Part shown: positions 1 through 8,795 of the stretch, piece by piece
How positions within the stretch are numbered: the stretch's first letter is position 1
Layout of the letters: each line of letters starts with the position of its first letter
Assembly (NCBI RefSeq): GCF_001685015.1
Contig: NZ_MAYT01000031.1
Location: 4,791-68,790 of the forward strand
Length of the DNA stretch: 64,000 bases
Origin: Pseudobacillus wudalianchiensis
Lineage (GTDB): Bacteria; Bacillota; Bacilli; Bacillales; Domibacillaceae
Direction: 5' to 3'
The notes under the pieces: model-generated
Database searches by the model: none
Told to the model about the DNA's origin: nothing
Seen by the model: the letters and a program-made list of their open reading frames with translations, nothing else
Translations under genes and position numbers: made by a program

Positions 1-1566
1 CAAGAGCTGGCCGCCATGTGATTTGGCGATTCCAAAGCTGACTGGCAATCCAAGGCCCGTCCCGCTGTTTGCCGCTTTTGTAGTGAAAAATGGATGAAAG
101 ATCTCATTGATAATTTCTGAATCAATTCCTGTGCCGTTATCTGTTATGGCAAGGAAAGCGGATTGATCATCGGCTTTTGTTTCGATAATGATTTTTCTCT
201 TTCTATCTTTTACCTCTTGGAGGGCATCTTTTGCATTAATCAGTAAATTAACCGCGACTTGGCTTAGCTGCTGTAAATTCCCGTTTATGTATGGAAGGGA
301 AGAAGAAAGGTTTATTTCTAATTGAATATTTTGTTTTTCAATTTGCCGGCGCGTTAAGCTGAGTGCTTCGGATACAGCCTGGTTTAACGTACAAGGTTTA
401 AAGGAGAATTCCTCCTGACGGGAAAAAGCAAGCAAGCTGCGAATAATCGTCCGGCAGCGCTTCCCGCAATGGTCAATATCATCCAGCAGCGGTTTTGTTC
501 TTTCGTTGCTATCGTTCATGCGGAGAAGCAGTTGTGTATTTCCAATAATGGCCGTTAATGGATTGTTCAATTCATGGGCCACACCTGCCGCCATCTCCCC
601 AATAGCTGCTAATTGTCCAGAATGAAGGAGCTGCGCTTCCATTTGCCGTTTTTCTGTGACGTCCTTGCTGTATACAATGACAGCATGAAGAGTAGATCCC
701 TCACCGAAAAGTGGGTAGCAGGAGCAATCATAAAACTTATTTTGAAACCGCAGTTCGGCGTAGTGCGGCTTTTTGAACTTAACGGTTTCTTCAAAGGGAT
801 TTTTTGACGAGCGAGCTGCTTCCCGGATGAATGGCCGGATATCTTCATAAGAATCTAGCGGCCAGGCAGAGGCAGCAGCATTATTTTTTGATAAAACAGT
901 TCCATTTGGAGAGATAATTAAAATAGCATCGGAGACGGCACGGAATGTCTCTTCCCATTGCTGCTTACTTGCAAAGACCTCCTCATACAGACGGGCGTTT
1001 TCAACACAGACAGCGATTTGGCCTGCTAAGTGCAGAAAGAAAGTCCGGTCATCTTCATCATATGAAAAAGGAAAGAGACTTCCAAGCGAGAGCACCCCAA
1101 TAATGTTCCCTCGGCTTGTTAGGGGAAACAAAAAAACAGATTGGAGGTCGAGCTGTTGAAAAGCTTCTTTTTCAAAGAAGTCAACGGTGTCGTTATGGTG
1201 GTATATACGTTCCTCGCCGGTTGTAAATACATCATTATATAAAGAGCGCTCTTTAGGAAAAGGGGTCTCTCTTTTTAAGTAGAATGTTTCTTTAGGAGAA
1301 ACATAGGACAGCCGAAGTTCCTGGCCATCAAACAGCGCAAGGCTGACCCGTTTGATTGGATAAGTACTTTTAAGTTTTTCCAGTGTGTCTTCCAGCATTT
1401 CCTGCACAGACATGTTCATATTAAAGCTTCTCATCACTTCATTCATAATTTCAAGCTGGCTGTTTCTTTTCTTTAGCTCCTCTACGGTTGTTTTTAGCTC
1501 AGTATAATAATTCTGCTTCGACGACCGAACCCCTGTTAATAATTCAATCATTTCTTGTTTTTTCAT
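1..1566 (-). CDS. Cytoplasmic GAF-PAS sensor histidine kinase (partial)
   Basis: Sensor kinase of a two-component system; 522 residues are present and the end of the ATPase domain lies outside the window. Domains in order: N-terminal helical stretch, GAF domain (about 50-200), PAS domain (about 205-310), phosphoacceptor helix with H331 in VAHELNNPL, then N box NLLINAKDAL, G1 DNGTGI, F box FFTTK and G2 GTGLGL. The H-box type is that of NtrB/AtoS-like kinases. No membrane helix is seen, so the signal is probably cytosolic. The ATG follows an AGGTGAT ribosome site and lies 9 bases after the stop of the iron alcohol dehydrogenase, so the two are probably co-transcribed. The ligand and the partner regulator are unknown. 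Confidence 0.9.
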   Translation of the reverse strand, partial: MKKQEMIELLTGVRSSKQNYYTELKTTVEELKKRNSQLEIMNEVMRSFNMNMSVQEMLEDTLEKLKSTYPIKRVSLALFDGQELRLSYVSPKETFYLKRETPFPKERSLYNDVFTTGEERIYHHNDTVDFFEKEAFQQLDLQSVFLFPLTSRGNIIGVLSLGSLFPFSYDEDDRTFFLHLAGQIAVCVENARLYEEVFASKQQWEETFRAVSDAILIISPNGTVLSKNNAAASAWPLDSYEDIRPFIREAARSSKNPFEETVKFKKPHYAELRFQNKFYDCSCYPLFGEGSTLHAVIVYSKDVTEKRQMEAQLLHSGQLAAIGEMAAGVAHELNNPLTAIIGNTQLLLRMNDSNERTKPLLDDIDHCGKRCRTIIRSLLAFSRQEEFSFKPCTLNQAVSEALSLTRRQIEKQNIQLEINLSSSLPYINGNLQQLSQVAVNLLINAKDALQEVKDRKRKIIIETKADDQSAFLAITDNGTGIDSEIINEIFHPFFTTKAANSGTGLGLPVSFGIAKSHGGQLL

Positions 1567-1575
1567 AGCGATCAC

Positions 1576-2718
1576 CTATAAAGCTTTGCGGAGAAGAGCC
1601 GCAGCTTCTTCCGCCGTAATATCTCTTGGATTCGTAATCATACATGCATCTGATAAAGCCATTTCGCTTATTTCTGGAATAGCTGAACCTTCAAATCCCA
1701 TTTCGGCTAATGTGAGCGGGGCACCAATATCAATTGAAAGCCTTCTGACAAAGTCGATTGCTTTTTCTCCAGCTGCAGCAGGGGGAAGTGACTGAACATC
1801 TTCTCCCATAAGAAGGGCGATTTCTTTAAATTTATCGGGTGAGGCCAGCAAATTAAATTCCATGACATGGGGAAGCAGTACAGCATTAATATCACCGTGT
1901 AAGAAAGGATAACGGCCGCCAATTGCATGGGCCATGGCATGGACAGCGCCAAGAATAGCATTGGAGAAAGCTAATCCCGCATGCAAGCTTGCCATAGCCA
2001 TTTGCTCTTTCGCTTCCTTATTGTGCTTAGAAGCAACAGAGGGACGTAAGTAACGGGACGACAAAGCAAGTGCATTTTTTGCGTGAACGTCTGTAAGCGG
2101 AGTAGAAGCGATGCTGACAAAGGACTCGATGGCATGAGTGAGCACATCAAGACCGGTAGAAGCGGTCAGGTGCTGGCTCTTTGTAGCAAGTACGTCTGGA
2201 TCGACAATCGCGATGTCAGGAACGAGTGACTTCGAAACAATGGTCATTTTTTTTCGCTGTGCTGTATCAACGATAACAGAAAATTGTGATACTTCAGATC
2301 CTGAACCTGCCGTAGTAGAGACCATGACAAGTGGTGGAAGTGGAGAAAAAATGCGGTCTACTCCTTCGTAATCGCGGATATGGCCGCCGTTCGTTGCCAG
2401 GATCGCCGCTGCTTTCGCGGTATCAATGGCACTTCCTCCTCCTACTCCAATTAAGGCATCGCACTCATTTTCAAGATAAATGCGGGCGCAGGCCTCCGCT
2501 TCTTCATCCTTTGGATTGACGCTCACATTAGAAAAAACAAAGGAAGAAAGACCGGCTTGCCGGCAGCTTTTTTCGACTAGCTCTGACCAGCCAGCTTGAA
2601 TAACGCCTTCGTCTGTCACGATCAGAGCGCGCTTTGCCCCGAGACGGGCACAGCTTTCACCAGCTTGTTGGATGGAGCCGCTGCCAAAAATGACTTCGGG
2701 CATCACGAATTTATACAT
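1576..2718 (-). CDS. Iron-containing alcohol dehydrogenase
   Basis: NAD(P)-dependent group III alcohol dehydrogenase, 380 residues, the family's normal size. The nucleotide-binding GVGGGSAIDTAKA motif lies near residue 90, and the metal-ligand histidines sit in LDVLTHAIESF and AMAHAIGG...LHGD. I start it at the ATG at 2718, behind AGGTGGTGG, rather than at an upstream in-frame codon whose extension is lysine/leucine-rich and unlike the family. It is the first gene of a probable two-gene unit with the sensor kinase. The alcohol or aldehyde substrate cannot be told from sequence. Confidence 0.88.
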   Translation of the reverse strand: MYKFVMPEVIFGSGSIQQAGESCARLGAKRALIVTDEGVIQAGWSELVEKSCRQAGLSSFVFSNVSVNPKDEEAEACARIYLENECDALIGVGGGSAIDTAKAAAILATNGGHIRDYEGVDRIFSPLPPLVMVSTTAGSGSEVSQFSVIVDTAQRKKMTIVSKSLVPDIAIVDPDVLATKSQHLTASTGLDVLTHAIESFVSIASTPLTDVHAKNALALSSRYLRPSVASKHNKEAKEQMAMASLHAGLAFSNAILGAVHAMAHAIGGRYPFLHGDINAVLLPHVMEFNLLASPDKFKEIALLMGEDVQSLPPAAAGEKAIDFVRRLSIDIGAPLTLAEMGFEGSAIPEISEMALSDACMITNPRDITAEEAAALLRKAL

Positions 2719-2787
2719 AAGGCCACCACCTTTTAGTAAATAGGATGTTTTTATTGTAACATCATAGGGGAAAATCTTTACATAATA

Positions 2788-2823
2788 AAAAAGCTTATTC
2801 AGCGAAAGACTGAATAAGCTTTT
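2788..2823. terminator. Bidirectional intrinsic terminator
   Basis: Perfect 14-bp stem (AAAAGCTTATTCAG and its complement) with a 7-base loop between the nitroreductase stop and the alcohol dehydrogenase start, with T-runs on both strands. It separates the two minus-strand units. Confidence 0.8.
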
Positions 2824-2834
2824 GATCATTGAGA

Positions 2835-3437
2835 TTATTTATATACTTTTACACGTTCGCTAAGCGGCTGGAATTCTTTGTCGCCCGCAGGTGCAACTGG
2901 CTTGCCAAACGGCATTTGGGCATGCAGCTTCCAAGAAGCAGGAACGTTCCACTCATTGCGTACTTTTTCATCAATTAGTGGTTGGTAATGCTGAAGCGTA
3001 GCTCCAAGTCCCTCTTGTTCAAGAGCAGTCCAGACGATGTATTGAAGCATTCCGGATGATTGCAAGGAATACTCTGGGAACTTGTCGCTGTAAGTCGGGA
3101 ATTGTTCTTGAAGTCCTCTTACAACTTCCTCATCTTCAAAAAAGAGAACAGTACCAGAACCTGCTTTGAATGATCCCATTTTTTCTTCAGTTGGACCAAA
3201 GTCTTTGGCAGGAACAATCTCACGCAATGTTTCTTTTGTTAAATCCCAAAGCTTTTCGTGCTGCTCACCAAATAAAACAATGACACGTCCAGATTGAGAA
3301 TTAAAAGCGGTTGGTGCATATTTCACTGCAAATTCTACCACTTCTTGGATGCGATCATTTGACACAGGTTGCTCATTGCTAATAGCATAGATAGAGCGTC
3401 TTTCTTGTACTGCAGTGTAAAAATCTTTTGCCATCAT
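2835..3437 (-). CDS. Nitroreductase-family NAD(P)H oxidoreductase (Frm2-like)
   Basis: FMN-dependent nitroreductase-fold protein of 200 residues. The N-terminal ERRSIYAI and the FNSQSGRVIVL segment are the FMN-contact motifs of the Frm2/Nlp-like branch rather than of NfsA/NfsB. Expected role: two-electron reduction of quinones or nitro compounds in the cytosol. I place the start at 3437 (tandem ATG codons) because GAGGG lies 5 bases upstream. It is divergent from an HxlR regulator with a single N-terminal cysteine, the arrangement used in Bacillus for quinone/diamide-induced reductases, so induction by electrophiles is likely. The physiological substrate is not known. Confidence 0.8.
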   Translation of the reverse strand: MMAKDFYTAVQERRSIYAISNEQPVSNDRIQEVVEFAVKYAPTAFNSQSGRVIVLFGEQHEKLWDLTKETLREIVPAKDFGPTEEKMGSFKAGSGTVLFFEDEEVVRGLQEQFPTYSDKFPEYSLQSSGMLQYIVWTALEQEGLGATLQHYQPLIDEKVRNEWNVPASWKLHAQMPFGKPVAPAGDKEFQPLSERVKVYK

Positions 3438-3508
3438 GATTTCCCTCTTTCTAAAAAAGATTTTACTGTCCCTAAGGGCAGTATGCGTGTTAGTTGAAGA
3501 AGCTATCC

Positions 3509-3561
3509 TCATTTCACAAAATTCTAACTATGTGAAATGATCTTTTGTTACATTTCGTAAC
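3509..3561. promoter_or_regulatory. Candidate HxlR operators between divergent genes
   Basis: Two inverted repeats in the nitroreductase/HxlR intergenic region: a perfect 10-bp-arm palindrome TCATTTCACA-N12-TGTGAAATGA (3509-3540) and, directly after it, GTTAC-N5-GTAAC (3547-3561). Their position between the divergent genes suggests regulator binding sites; assignment to HxlR is inference. Confidence 0.5.
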
Positions 3562-3667
3562 TAAATATAAAATAAAAATAAAATTGAGTCAAGTAACTTT
3601 GTTTATAAAAGTAATGAGATTTCCTTTTAAAGAAAAATAGGTATAATAATATAAAGAGGTGAAGGCG

Positions 3668-3991
3668 ATGAATGATTTTCAGCTTTGTCCTAAATTTGAG
3701 AAAGGGATGAAGATGCTGGGGAAGCGGTGGACCGGATTGATTATTAATCAGCTTTTATTAGGGCCACAACGGTTTTCACATATTAAAGCGGAATTGCCGA
3801 TCAGCGGAAAACTGTTGACGGAACGCTTGAAAGAAATGGAAGAAGAAGAGCTTGTCACAAGAAAAGTGTACGCAGAAGTGCCTGTACGAGTAGAATATGA
3901 ATTAACGGAAAAAGGGAAGGCATTGAAGCCGGTCATGAAAGAGATTTCTAAATGGGCGGAAGAATGGGTAGAGCTGACAGAAGAAAATTAA
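3668..3991 (+). CDS. HxlR-family redox-sensing transcriptional regulator
   Basis: Winged-helix DNA-binding protein of 107 residues. The N terminus has one cysteine (C7 in LCPKFEK), followed by GKRWTGLII and the recognition region LLTERLKEMEEEELV typical of HxlR proteins. In Bacillus YodB and CatR a cysteine at the same place senses quinones and diamide, so thiol-based derepression is a reasonable guess. The ATG at 3668 has AAAGAGGTG at good spacing; the GTG 9 bases upstream overlaps that ribosome site and is rejected. It is divergent from the nitroreductase, its likely target. Confidence 0.88.
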   Translation: MNDFQLCPKFEKGMKMLGKRWTGLIINQLLLGPQRFSHIKAELPISGKLLTERLKEMEEEELVTRKVYAEVPVRVEYELTEKGKALKPVMKEISKWAEEWVELTEEN

Positions 3992-4066
3992 GTGAGCCCT
4001 GGTTTAAAAATAGACAAACGTGGAAAAGAAGTATTGTTCTATTTTTAACGTAAAAGGAGTTCACAC

Positions 4067-4204
4067 ATGACACAGGACCAGCAGCAATTTTTTTTGGCTA
4101 TGAGAGACGCCTATGAAGAAGCACAAAAACAAGACACAAACTTAACGGACATACTTAAATTAATTGAAGAAAAAGTCGGCTTTATTGTAGCACCCAATCA
4201 ATAA
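4067..4204 (+). CDS. Small protein, 45 aa, unknown
   Basis: Short reading frame with a strong AAAGGAG ribosome site 8 bases before ATG. The product is acidic/polar (begins MTQDQQQFF, contains DILKLIEEKVGFIV) and looks like a folded helical peptide, not a leader. It is directly followed by a terminator-like structure, which supports a real transcript. No function recognised. Confidence 0.55.
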   Translation: MTQDQQQFFLAMRDAYEEAQKQDTNLTDILKLIEEKVGFIVAPNQ

Positions 4205-4205
4205 A

Positions 4206-4268
4206 AAAAAGCCCGTCCAATGCTTGCGATTCTTTTGAAAAAAGAGTCGGGCTGTTGGCCGGGCTTTT
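4206..4268. terminator. Probable terminator with nested GCCCG/CGGGC stems
   Basis: AAAAAGCCCG at 4206-4215 can pair with CGGGC at 4248-4252 or with CGGGCTTTTT at 4260-4269. Such mutually exclusive stems with a T-run fit a terminator for the 45-aa gene; on the other strand a T-run follows too. Confidence 0.55.
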
Positions 4269-4292
4269 TGATATGAAAAACTCTACTTCATA

Positions 4293-4332
4293 TCAACTAG
4301 CGCTCCAGCAGTAAACCTGAAGCGCTAGTTGA
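4293..4332. repeat. Perfect 12-bp-arm palindrome downstream of hemAT
   Basis: TCAACTAGCGCT (4293-4304) and its exact complement (4321-4332) around a 16-base loop, next to a 7-bp inverted repeat ATATGAA/TTCATAT (4271-4293). It lies just after the hemAT stop and may end that message, but it has no direct T-run. Confidence 0.6.
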
Positions 4333-4344
4333 AGGAGGACCTTC

Positions 4345-5658
4345 TTAATGGTCGTAATGCAAGTCGTCAGTAGAATCACTCAAAGAGACGGCTGAATTAG
4401 CCACTTCCTGGGAAGCGTGTTCAATTTCATCGACAATCCGGTTGAGCTCGGCCATCTCGCCTTCAATCAAATGATTTTGTTTTTTCGTATTAGCGATCAG
4501 CTCTAATAGCATATTGAAATCTTCGTCTGTTTTGCCCATGCTATCCATTCCTTGTATAACCAAATCATTCACTTTGTCGACAGAATGGCTCATTTGGCCG
4601 ATTAAGTGATTTGTCTTCATGATATGGTCAGAAACATTCGATGTGGATGTTTTTGTTTGGTCAGACAGCTTGCGGATTTCTTCTGCTACAACGGCAAAGC
4701 CCTTGCCATATTCACCAGCACGCGCCGCCTCAATAGAAGCATTTAATGCCAGCAAGTTTGTCTGGCCGGCAATATTGCCGACAATCGTAATCACTTCTGT
4801 GATATTGGAAGCGATCTGATTTAATTCAGCAGAAAATGTTTGAATGTCGGTTACTGCTGTTTGAATTTCTGATAGCTTCTCTCCTTGATCCTTTAACATT
4901 TTTTGTCCGCGAACAGAGCGATTGGCAGAATCATCAGCAAGTGCCATGCCGTCTTTTGAAAGCTGAAGGATGGAATCTGACTTTGCGCTAAGCTCTTTTA
5001 AGGAAGCGCTTGTCTCTTCAGAAATGGCCGCCAGCTCTTGAGAAACAGAATGCACACTAGCAATCATCTCTTCTCTTTTTTGCTGTGCGACTGTGCGGAG
5101 ACGTTCTTCTTCTTTCTCGTAGGCTTCAAGAACGAGCTGCTGCTCGAGATTCAGCAGCTTGGACACAGAGGTAATGGATTGAATTTTTTCAGCCGTTGTC
5201 TTGTCTTGCTCAGAAATAAGGGCAATAAGAGAGTTAAAAAGCTCCTGAAAAGCAGACATATACCATTTTGTTTTTAGACCGATACGTACGTGTACATAAG
5301 CAATACGGAGTCGCTTTTGAATAAACTCCTCATCAATTTCACCATTAAATAATTCTTGAATATGCTGTCTTAGGGTTTTCTTCAACCGGTTTACACTGCT
5401 ATGATCCTCGATAATCTTTAGTAGATTCGGTTGTTTGCCGACAGCATCATAGAAGGTTGTGACGATGTCATCGAGATGCTCTTCGACAAGCGGTTGAAGT
5501 GTTTTTACGATAGCTAAATCTTTCTCAGTCAATCCGATCATATCTAGTTGGTTCATGAGGCTGCCGCCTGGCCGGATCGATAGCCGTCCGACTGCTGAGA
5601 CAGTTGAAGCTGTTTCGGTCTCAACTGTGTTCTTTTGTCTTGTTCTAAAAAGTTTCAT
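4345..5658 (-). CDS. hemAT: HemAT, haem-based aerotaxis transducer
   Basis: Soluble oxygen-sensing chemoreceptor of 437 residues (Bacillus subtilis HemAT is about the same). An N-terminal globin-coupled-sensor domain carries the proximal haem ligand H123 (YVHVRIGL) and the distal-pocket residues Y70 and T95, at the same numbering as in B. subtilis. The C-terminal methyl-accepting signalling domain has the hairpin tip with [19 protein letters not shown]. There is no membrane helix, as expected. It would couple oxygen binding to CheA/CheW. A sigma-D-like promoter lies 75 bases upstream, matching control with the motility regulon. Confidence 0.95.
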   Translation of the reverse strand: MKLFRTRQKNTVETETASTVSAVGRLSIRPGGSLMNQLDMIGLTEKDLAIVKTLQPLVEEHLDDIVTTFYDAVGKQPNLLKIIEDHSSVNRLKKTLRQHIQELFNGEIDEEFIQKRLRIAYVHVRIGLKTKWYMSAFQELFNSLIALISEQDKTTAEKIQSITSVSKLLNLEQQLVLEAYEKEEERLRTVAQQKREEMIASVHSVSQELAAISEETSASLKELSAKSDSILQLSKDGMALADDSANRSVRGQKMLKDQGEKLSEIQTAVTDIQTFSAELNQIASNITEVITIVGNIAGQTNLLALNASIEAARAGEYGKGFAVVAEEIRKLSDQTKTSTSNVSDHIMKTNHLIGQMSHSVDKVNDLVIQGMDSMGKTDEDFNMLLELIANTKKQNHLIEGEMAELNRIVDEIEHASQEVANSAVSLSDSTDDLHYDH

Positions 5659-5732
5659 ATCTCCACTCCTATATCCCTATCCCCAAAGCTGATAGAGTCC
5701 CATGGCTCTTTTTAAAAGCGTTATTTCTTTTG

Positions 5733-5759
5733 GTATCGGAAGTTTGTCAAAATTATTTA
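5733..5759 (-). promoter_or_regulatory. Sigma-D promoter of hemAT
   Basis: On the minus strand TAAA-N15-TCCGATAC, against the sigma-D consensus TAAA-N15-GCCGATAT. Six of eight -10 bases match and the spacing is exact; the -10 ends 75 bases before the hemAT ATG. Confidence 0.65.
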
Positions 5760-5859
5760 TAGAAAATGTAAAAATGTTATGTCTTTTTTGTGCGTCTTCA
5801 CAGAACATTCGTCTTTCTATCTGACTACATGCATACGGTATAAAAAGGAGGAATAAAGA

Positions 5860-6261
5860 ATGAAGATAAGAGAGTTCATAGTCAATCCTTATATTTTAGC
5901 TGTGCTAGGTGTTTGGTTCTTTACTTCTTTTGTTATTATTTTTTATATTGATTGGACATTCGCCGGTGTCTCGCTGTTAGGGACTGTTTGTTTTTTCTTC
6001 TATATTTCAGCTGTTTATCGGTTCATTCTTTACAAAGGTGTTCCGTGGATTGAAAGAAAAGAAGATGACTTGTTCATGTCACTTTGGTACGCCTGGCCTG
6101 TGTACGTGCTCTCATCGCTTACTATTTTTTTGCTTGCTGACGAGTTATGGGCGTTTGCTTATGCTGCTGGAGGAGCAGCTGGAATACTACTTGGTGAATT
6201 TCGGCATGCTGGTTTGGCAGAAAAAGGGGAAAGGAAACAGATCGAGGCGCAGGCTCAGTGA
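5860..6261 (+). CDS. Four-helix membrane protein, unknown
   Basis: 133-residue protein with about four hydrophobic segments (roughly 12-30, 33-55, 78-92, 94-110) and a charged cytoplasmic tail ending KGERKQIEAQAQ. Start at ATG behind AAAAAGGAGG. The two halves (two helices, a charged loop IERKEDD, two helices) suggest a compact integral membrane protein. It stands alone, divergent from hemAT, and is followed by a hairpin. No family recognised. Confidence 0.75.
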   Translation: MKIREFIVNPYILAVLGVWFFTSFVIIFYIDWTFAGVSLLGTVCFFFYISAVYRFILYKGVPWIERKEDDLFMSLWYAWPVYVLSSLTIFLLADELWAFAYAAGGAAGILLGEFRHAGLAEKGERKQIEAQAQ

Positions 6262-6310
6262 AGGCGATTGACTAGGAATATATCCTGGATAAATAAGAAG
6301 ATATCAAGAA

Positions 6311-6342
6311 TCAGCCGATTAATATCATGAATTGTCGGCTTT
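6311..6342 (+). terminator. Intrinsic terminator
   Basis: AGCCGA / TCGGCT stem, extended by weak AT pairs, followed by TTTTTAT, downstream of the small membrane protein. Confidence 0.5.
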
Positions 6343-6380
6343 TTATCAAGAAAGTTTGTATACTTATCCTAAATCAGCAT

Positions 6381-6413
6381 AAAAAATCGCCCTGGTATAC
6401 ATGCCAGGGCGAT
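6381..6413 (-). terminator. Intrinsic terminator of thioredoxin-like gene
   Basis: Perfect ATCGCCCTGG / CCAGGGCGAT stem with an 8-base loop; read on the minus strand it ends in six Ts just after the thioredoxin-like gene. Confidence 0.85.
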
Positions 6414-6419
6414 AGCTAG

Positions 6420-6734
6420 TTAGACAGACTGTAAAAATTCGATAACTTGTTCTGGTGATTTTGCGTTGGCACTGTGAAGGTGTGCTTGTTTTTCGCTGTT
6501 TTTGAAAATCAAAAGGCTTGGAATGCCCATGACGTCATATTTTTCAGCGAGTTCCGGAAATTCGTCCCGGTCGATTTCATACCAGTCATATTGGTTGTAC
6601 TCAGCAATGATATCACCGATGAACATGTCCATACGGCGGCAGTCCGGGCACCAGCCAGCTGTAAATTTCATAATAACTGGTTTCTCTTGTGAAATGAGTT
6701 GTTGAAATTGATCTGTGCTTTGTATTCTTTCCAT
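6420..6734 (-). CDS. Thioredoxin-family protein (YtpP-like)
   Basis: Cytosolic thioredoxin-fold protein of 104 residues with the active site GWCPDCR near residue 28 and the cis-proline segment GIPSLLIF near residue 72. The CPDC motif and the short length resemble Bacillus YtpP-type thioredoxins rather than TrxA (CGPC). Likely role: thiol-disulphide exchange, perhaps in stress. Monocistronic: strong terminator after it and its own GGAG-type ribosome site. Confidence 0.85.
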   Translation of the reverse strand: MERIQSTDQFQQLISQEKPVIMKFTAGWCPDCRRMDMFIGDIIAEYNQYDWYEIDRDEFPELAEKYDVMGIPSLLIFKNSEKQAHLHSANAKSPEQVIEFLQSV

Positions 6735-6900
6735 TTTTCATTCTCCTTCATTTGTTGTTCTGTCTTCCATTGTATGAGTTGAAGCGGCTGGAGACAAATA
6801 AAACATTTCAATTTCTTTAAGGTTTTGTTAAATGGGAGTGAACGAAGCTTGCTTTTCCTATAATAAGAAGGAGTGTTTATCGTTGAGAGGAGAAGTATGA

Positions 6901-7368
6901 ATGCATTTATCTTACGGAATTACGGGGTTTTATGAAAGTGGCGAAAATCCACCGCCGCGAAATAATGGCAAGCTCTTCAAAAAAATGTGTTTTGAAGCGG
7001 CCAGAACCATACAAGCAGAAGTGATTGCCTTTCATAAGCCAAAAGTAAACACGAACTTTTTTGAAGCTGTTCTTGATAATGGGAAAAAGCGGATTCATAT
7101 ATTAATGAACGCTCATTATCCAATTATTGCTTTTGCCGCCTCCGTAGAGTTCGAACATATTATATTTTATGATGAGCCTGCTTTAGAGGGAATATTTAAA
7201 GGTTTCTATATTTGTGAAGCAAAGGAACTAAGTCAATTATTAAAGTTAAAAGCCAATCCTGCACTCGCCGTTATGCAGGAAAATGATTTAAATCAGGCAG
7301 AAATGGGGCAAATCGCTCATTGGAGACCATGCACGGTTGGGGAGCTGGTATTTAATCACTGGAGTTAG
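6901..7368 (+). CDS. Conserved hypothetical protein, 155 aa
   Basis: Cytosolic protein of 155 residues with no signal peptide or membrane helix. It alternates beta-like segments (RIHILMNAHYPIIAFAA, HIIFYDE) with charged turns and has two cysteines far apart. The ATG at 6901 follows GAGAGGAGAAG; an ATG three bases earlier is in another frame. It stands alone between divergent and co-directional units. I do not recognise a family. Confidence 0.7.
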   Translation: MHLSYGITGFYESGENPPPRNNGKLFKKMCFEAARTIQAEVIAFHKPKVNTNFFEAVLDNGKKRIHILMNAHYPIIAFAASVEFEHIIFYDEPALEGIFKGFYICEAKELSQLLKLKANPALAVMQENDLNQAEMGQIAHWRPCTVGELVFNHWS

Positions 7369-7435
7369 GGATAGGAGAAACATCGCTTCATTTTATTTCC
7401 AGGCGATTTTCTCTTTGCTGGGCAATCTTAAACTG

Positions 7436-7463
7436 TTGTGAAATCATACTTTAACGTTATAAT
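7436..7463 (+). promoter_or_regulatory. Sigma-A promoter of the rodA-like gene
   Basis: TTGTGA, 16-base spacer, TATAAT. It ends 39 bases before the ATG at 7502, which rules out the earlier ATG at 7469 that would coincide with the transcription start. Confidence 0.65.
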
Positions 7464-7501
7464 GTAAGATGTGTAATTTTATAAGAAAGAGGCATCCTTT
7501 C

Positions 7502-8671
7502 ATGACTTCTCCAAAACAAAACTCCAGCCGTATTGATTACGGATTGATTCTTATATTGTTAATGTTGTTTATAACGAGCTGTGTCGCGATTTACAGCGCC
7601 CAGACGACCGGGCAGTATAATAGTAACTTCGTGATGAAGCAAATTCTTTATTATATGGTCGGTATCGGCATTATCTTAGTTGTCGTTCGATTTGATTCAG
7701 ATCAATTAATGGGCATGTCTTGGTACTTATATGGGCTCGGTATATTTCTTCTCGCTTTCTTGATTGTCGCACCGTCTAGTATTGCGCCCGTTATTAACGG
7801 AGCGAAGAGCTGGTATCAGCTTCCGGGCTTGTCCTTGCAGCCTTCAGAGTTTATTAAGGTTTTTTTAATTTTGACACTTTCTCGTGTACTTATCGTTCAC
7901 CATCAAAAAAACCCTGTTAAAACGATTCAATCAGATTTTTGGCTTCTTATTAAATTAGGGCTTGTTACCGCCTTTCCGCTGTTGCTCGTTATGCAGCAGC
8001 CAGACCTTGGAACATCCCTTGTGTTTTTATCCATTTTGCTCGGCATGATCTTTGTTTCAGGAATTACGTGGAAAATCCTCTTGCCGTTATTCGGTTCTGC
8101 CGGAGCCATTACGGCGGGTATTTTCTATATGGTGCTCTGGCATCCTCTCATTTTAGAAAAGTATCTTGGGGTTAAGCAGTATCAGTTTGGCCGTATTTAT
8201 TCCTGGCTTGATCCGTATACGTACGAGAGTTCAACTGGGTTCCATTTAACCAGATCCTTGCTGGCCATTGGTTCTGGACAAACGATGGGAAAAGGGTTCG
8301 GCTATCGGGAAGTCTATCTCCCAGAAAGCCATACAGACTTTATCTTTAGCATTATCGGTGAAGAATATGGCTTTATCGGTGCAAGTATAGTCGTGAGTCT
8401 CTTTTTCCTATTAATCTATCATATTACGAAGCTCGCTTTAAGCACGAAAATTCCTTATTATACGTACATGTGTGCGGGTGTCATTGCGATGATTACGTTT
8501 CACGCTTTTCAGAACATTGGCATGACGATCGGACTCTTGCCGATTACAGGGATCCCGCTTCCGTTTATTAGCTACGGAGGAAGCTCGCTCATGGGTAATA
8601 TGTTCGCTATTAGCTTGATTTTTTCGATGACTTTCAACGAGCGGCACTACATGTTTTCAAATGATAGATAG
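7502..8671 (+). CDS. RodA/FtsW/SpoVE-family peptidoglycan glycosyltransferase
   Basis: SEDS-family integral membrane protein, 389 residues, about ten helices. Family marks: GAKSWYQLPGLSLQPSEF, VMQQPDLGTSL (with the catalytic Asp of the family), PESHTDFIFSIIGEEYGF and the C-terminal GIPLPFISYGGSS. The closest type is RodA (elongation) rather than FtsW or SpoVE, judging from length and loop motifs. It polymerises lipid II with a class B PBP partner, which is not nearby. I use the ATG at 7502 with AAAGAGG upstream. It is monocistronic, with its own promoter and terminator; a second RodA copy elsewhere is likely. Confidence 0.88.
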   Translation: MTSPKQNSSRIDYGLILILLMLFITSCVAIYSAQTTGQYNSNFVMKQILYYMVGIGIILVVVRFDSDQLMGMSWYLYGLGIFLLAFLIVAPSSIAPVINGAKSWYQLPGLSLQPSEFIKVFLILTLSRVLIVHHQKNPVKTIQSDFWLLIKLGLVTAFPLLLVMQQPDLGTSLVFLSILLGMIFVSGITWKILLPLFGSAGAITAGIFYMVLWHPLILEKYLGVKQYQFGRIYSWLDPYTYESSTGFHLTRSLLAIGSGQTMGKGFGYREVYLPESHTDFIFSIIGEEYGFIGASIVVSLFFLLIYHITKLALSTKIPYYTYMCAGVIAMITFHAFQNIGMTIGLLPITGIPLPFISYGGSSLMGNMFAISLIFSMTFNERHYMFSNDR

Positions 8672-8689
8672 CAGGAAGTAAGTATTTCC

Positions 8690-8740
8690 AAAAAGACTGA
8701 TCTAGGAAGGGAAATCCCTTTGTCCGGATCAGTCTTTTTT
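8690..8740 (+). terminator. Intrinsic terminator after rodA-like gene
   Basis: AAAAGACTGATC pairs with GATCAGTCTTTT, followed by a run of Ts; an inner GGGAAATCCC hairpin forms the loop. Confidence 0.85.
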
Positions 8741-8795
8741 GTTATGTCACGATGTATAAACAAGAGCTAGGAAACCGAGAATAAGATACACAGAC

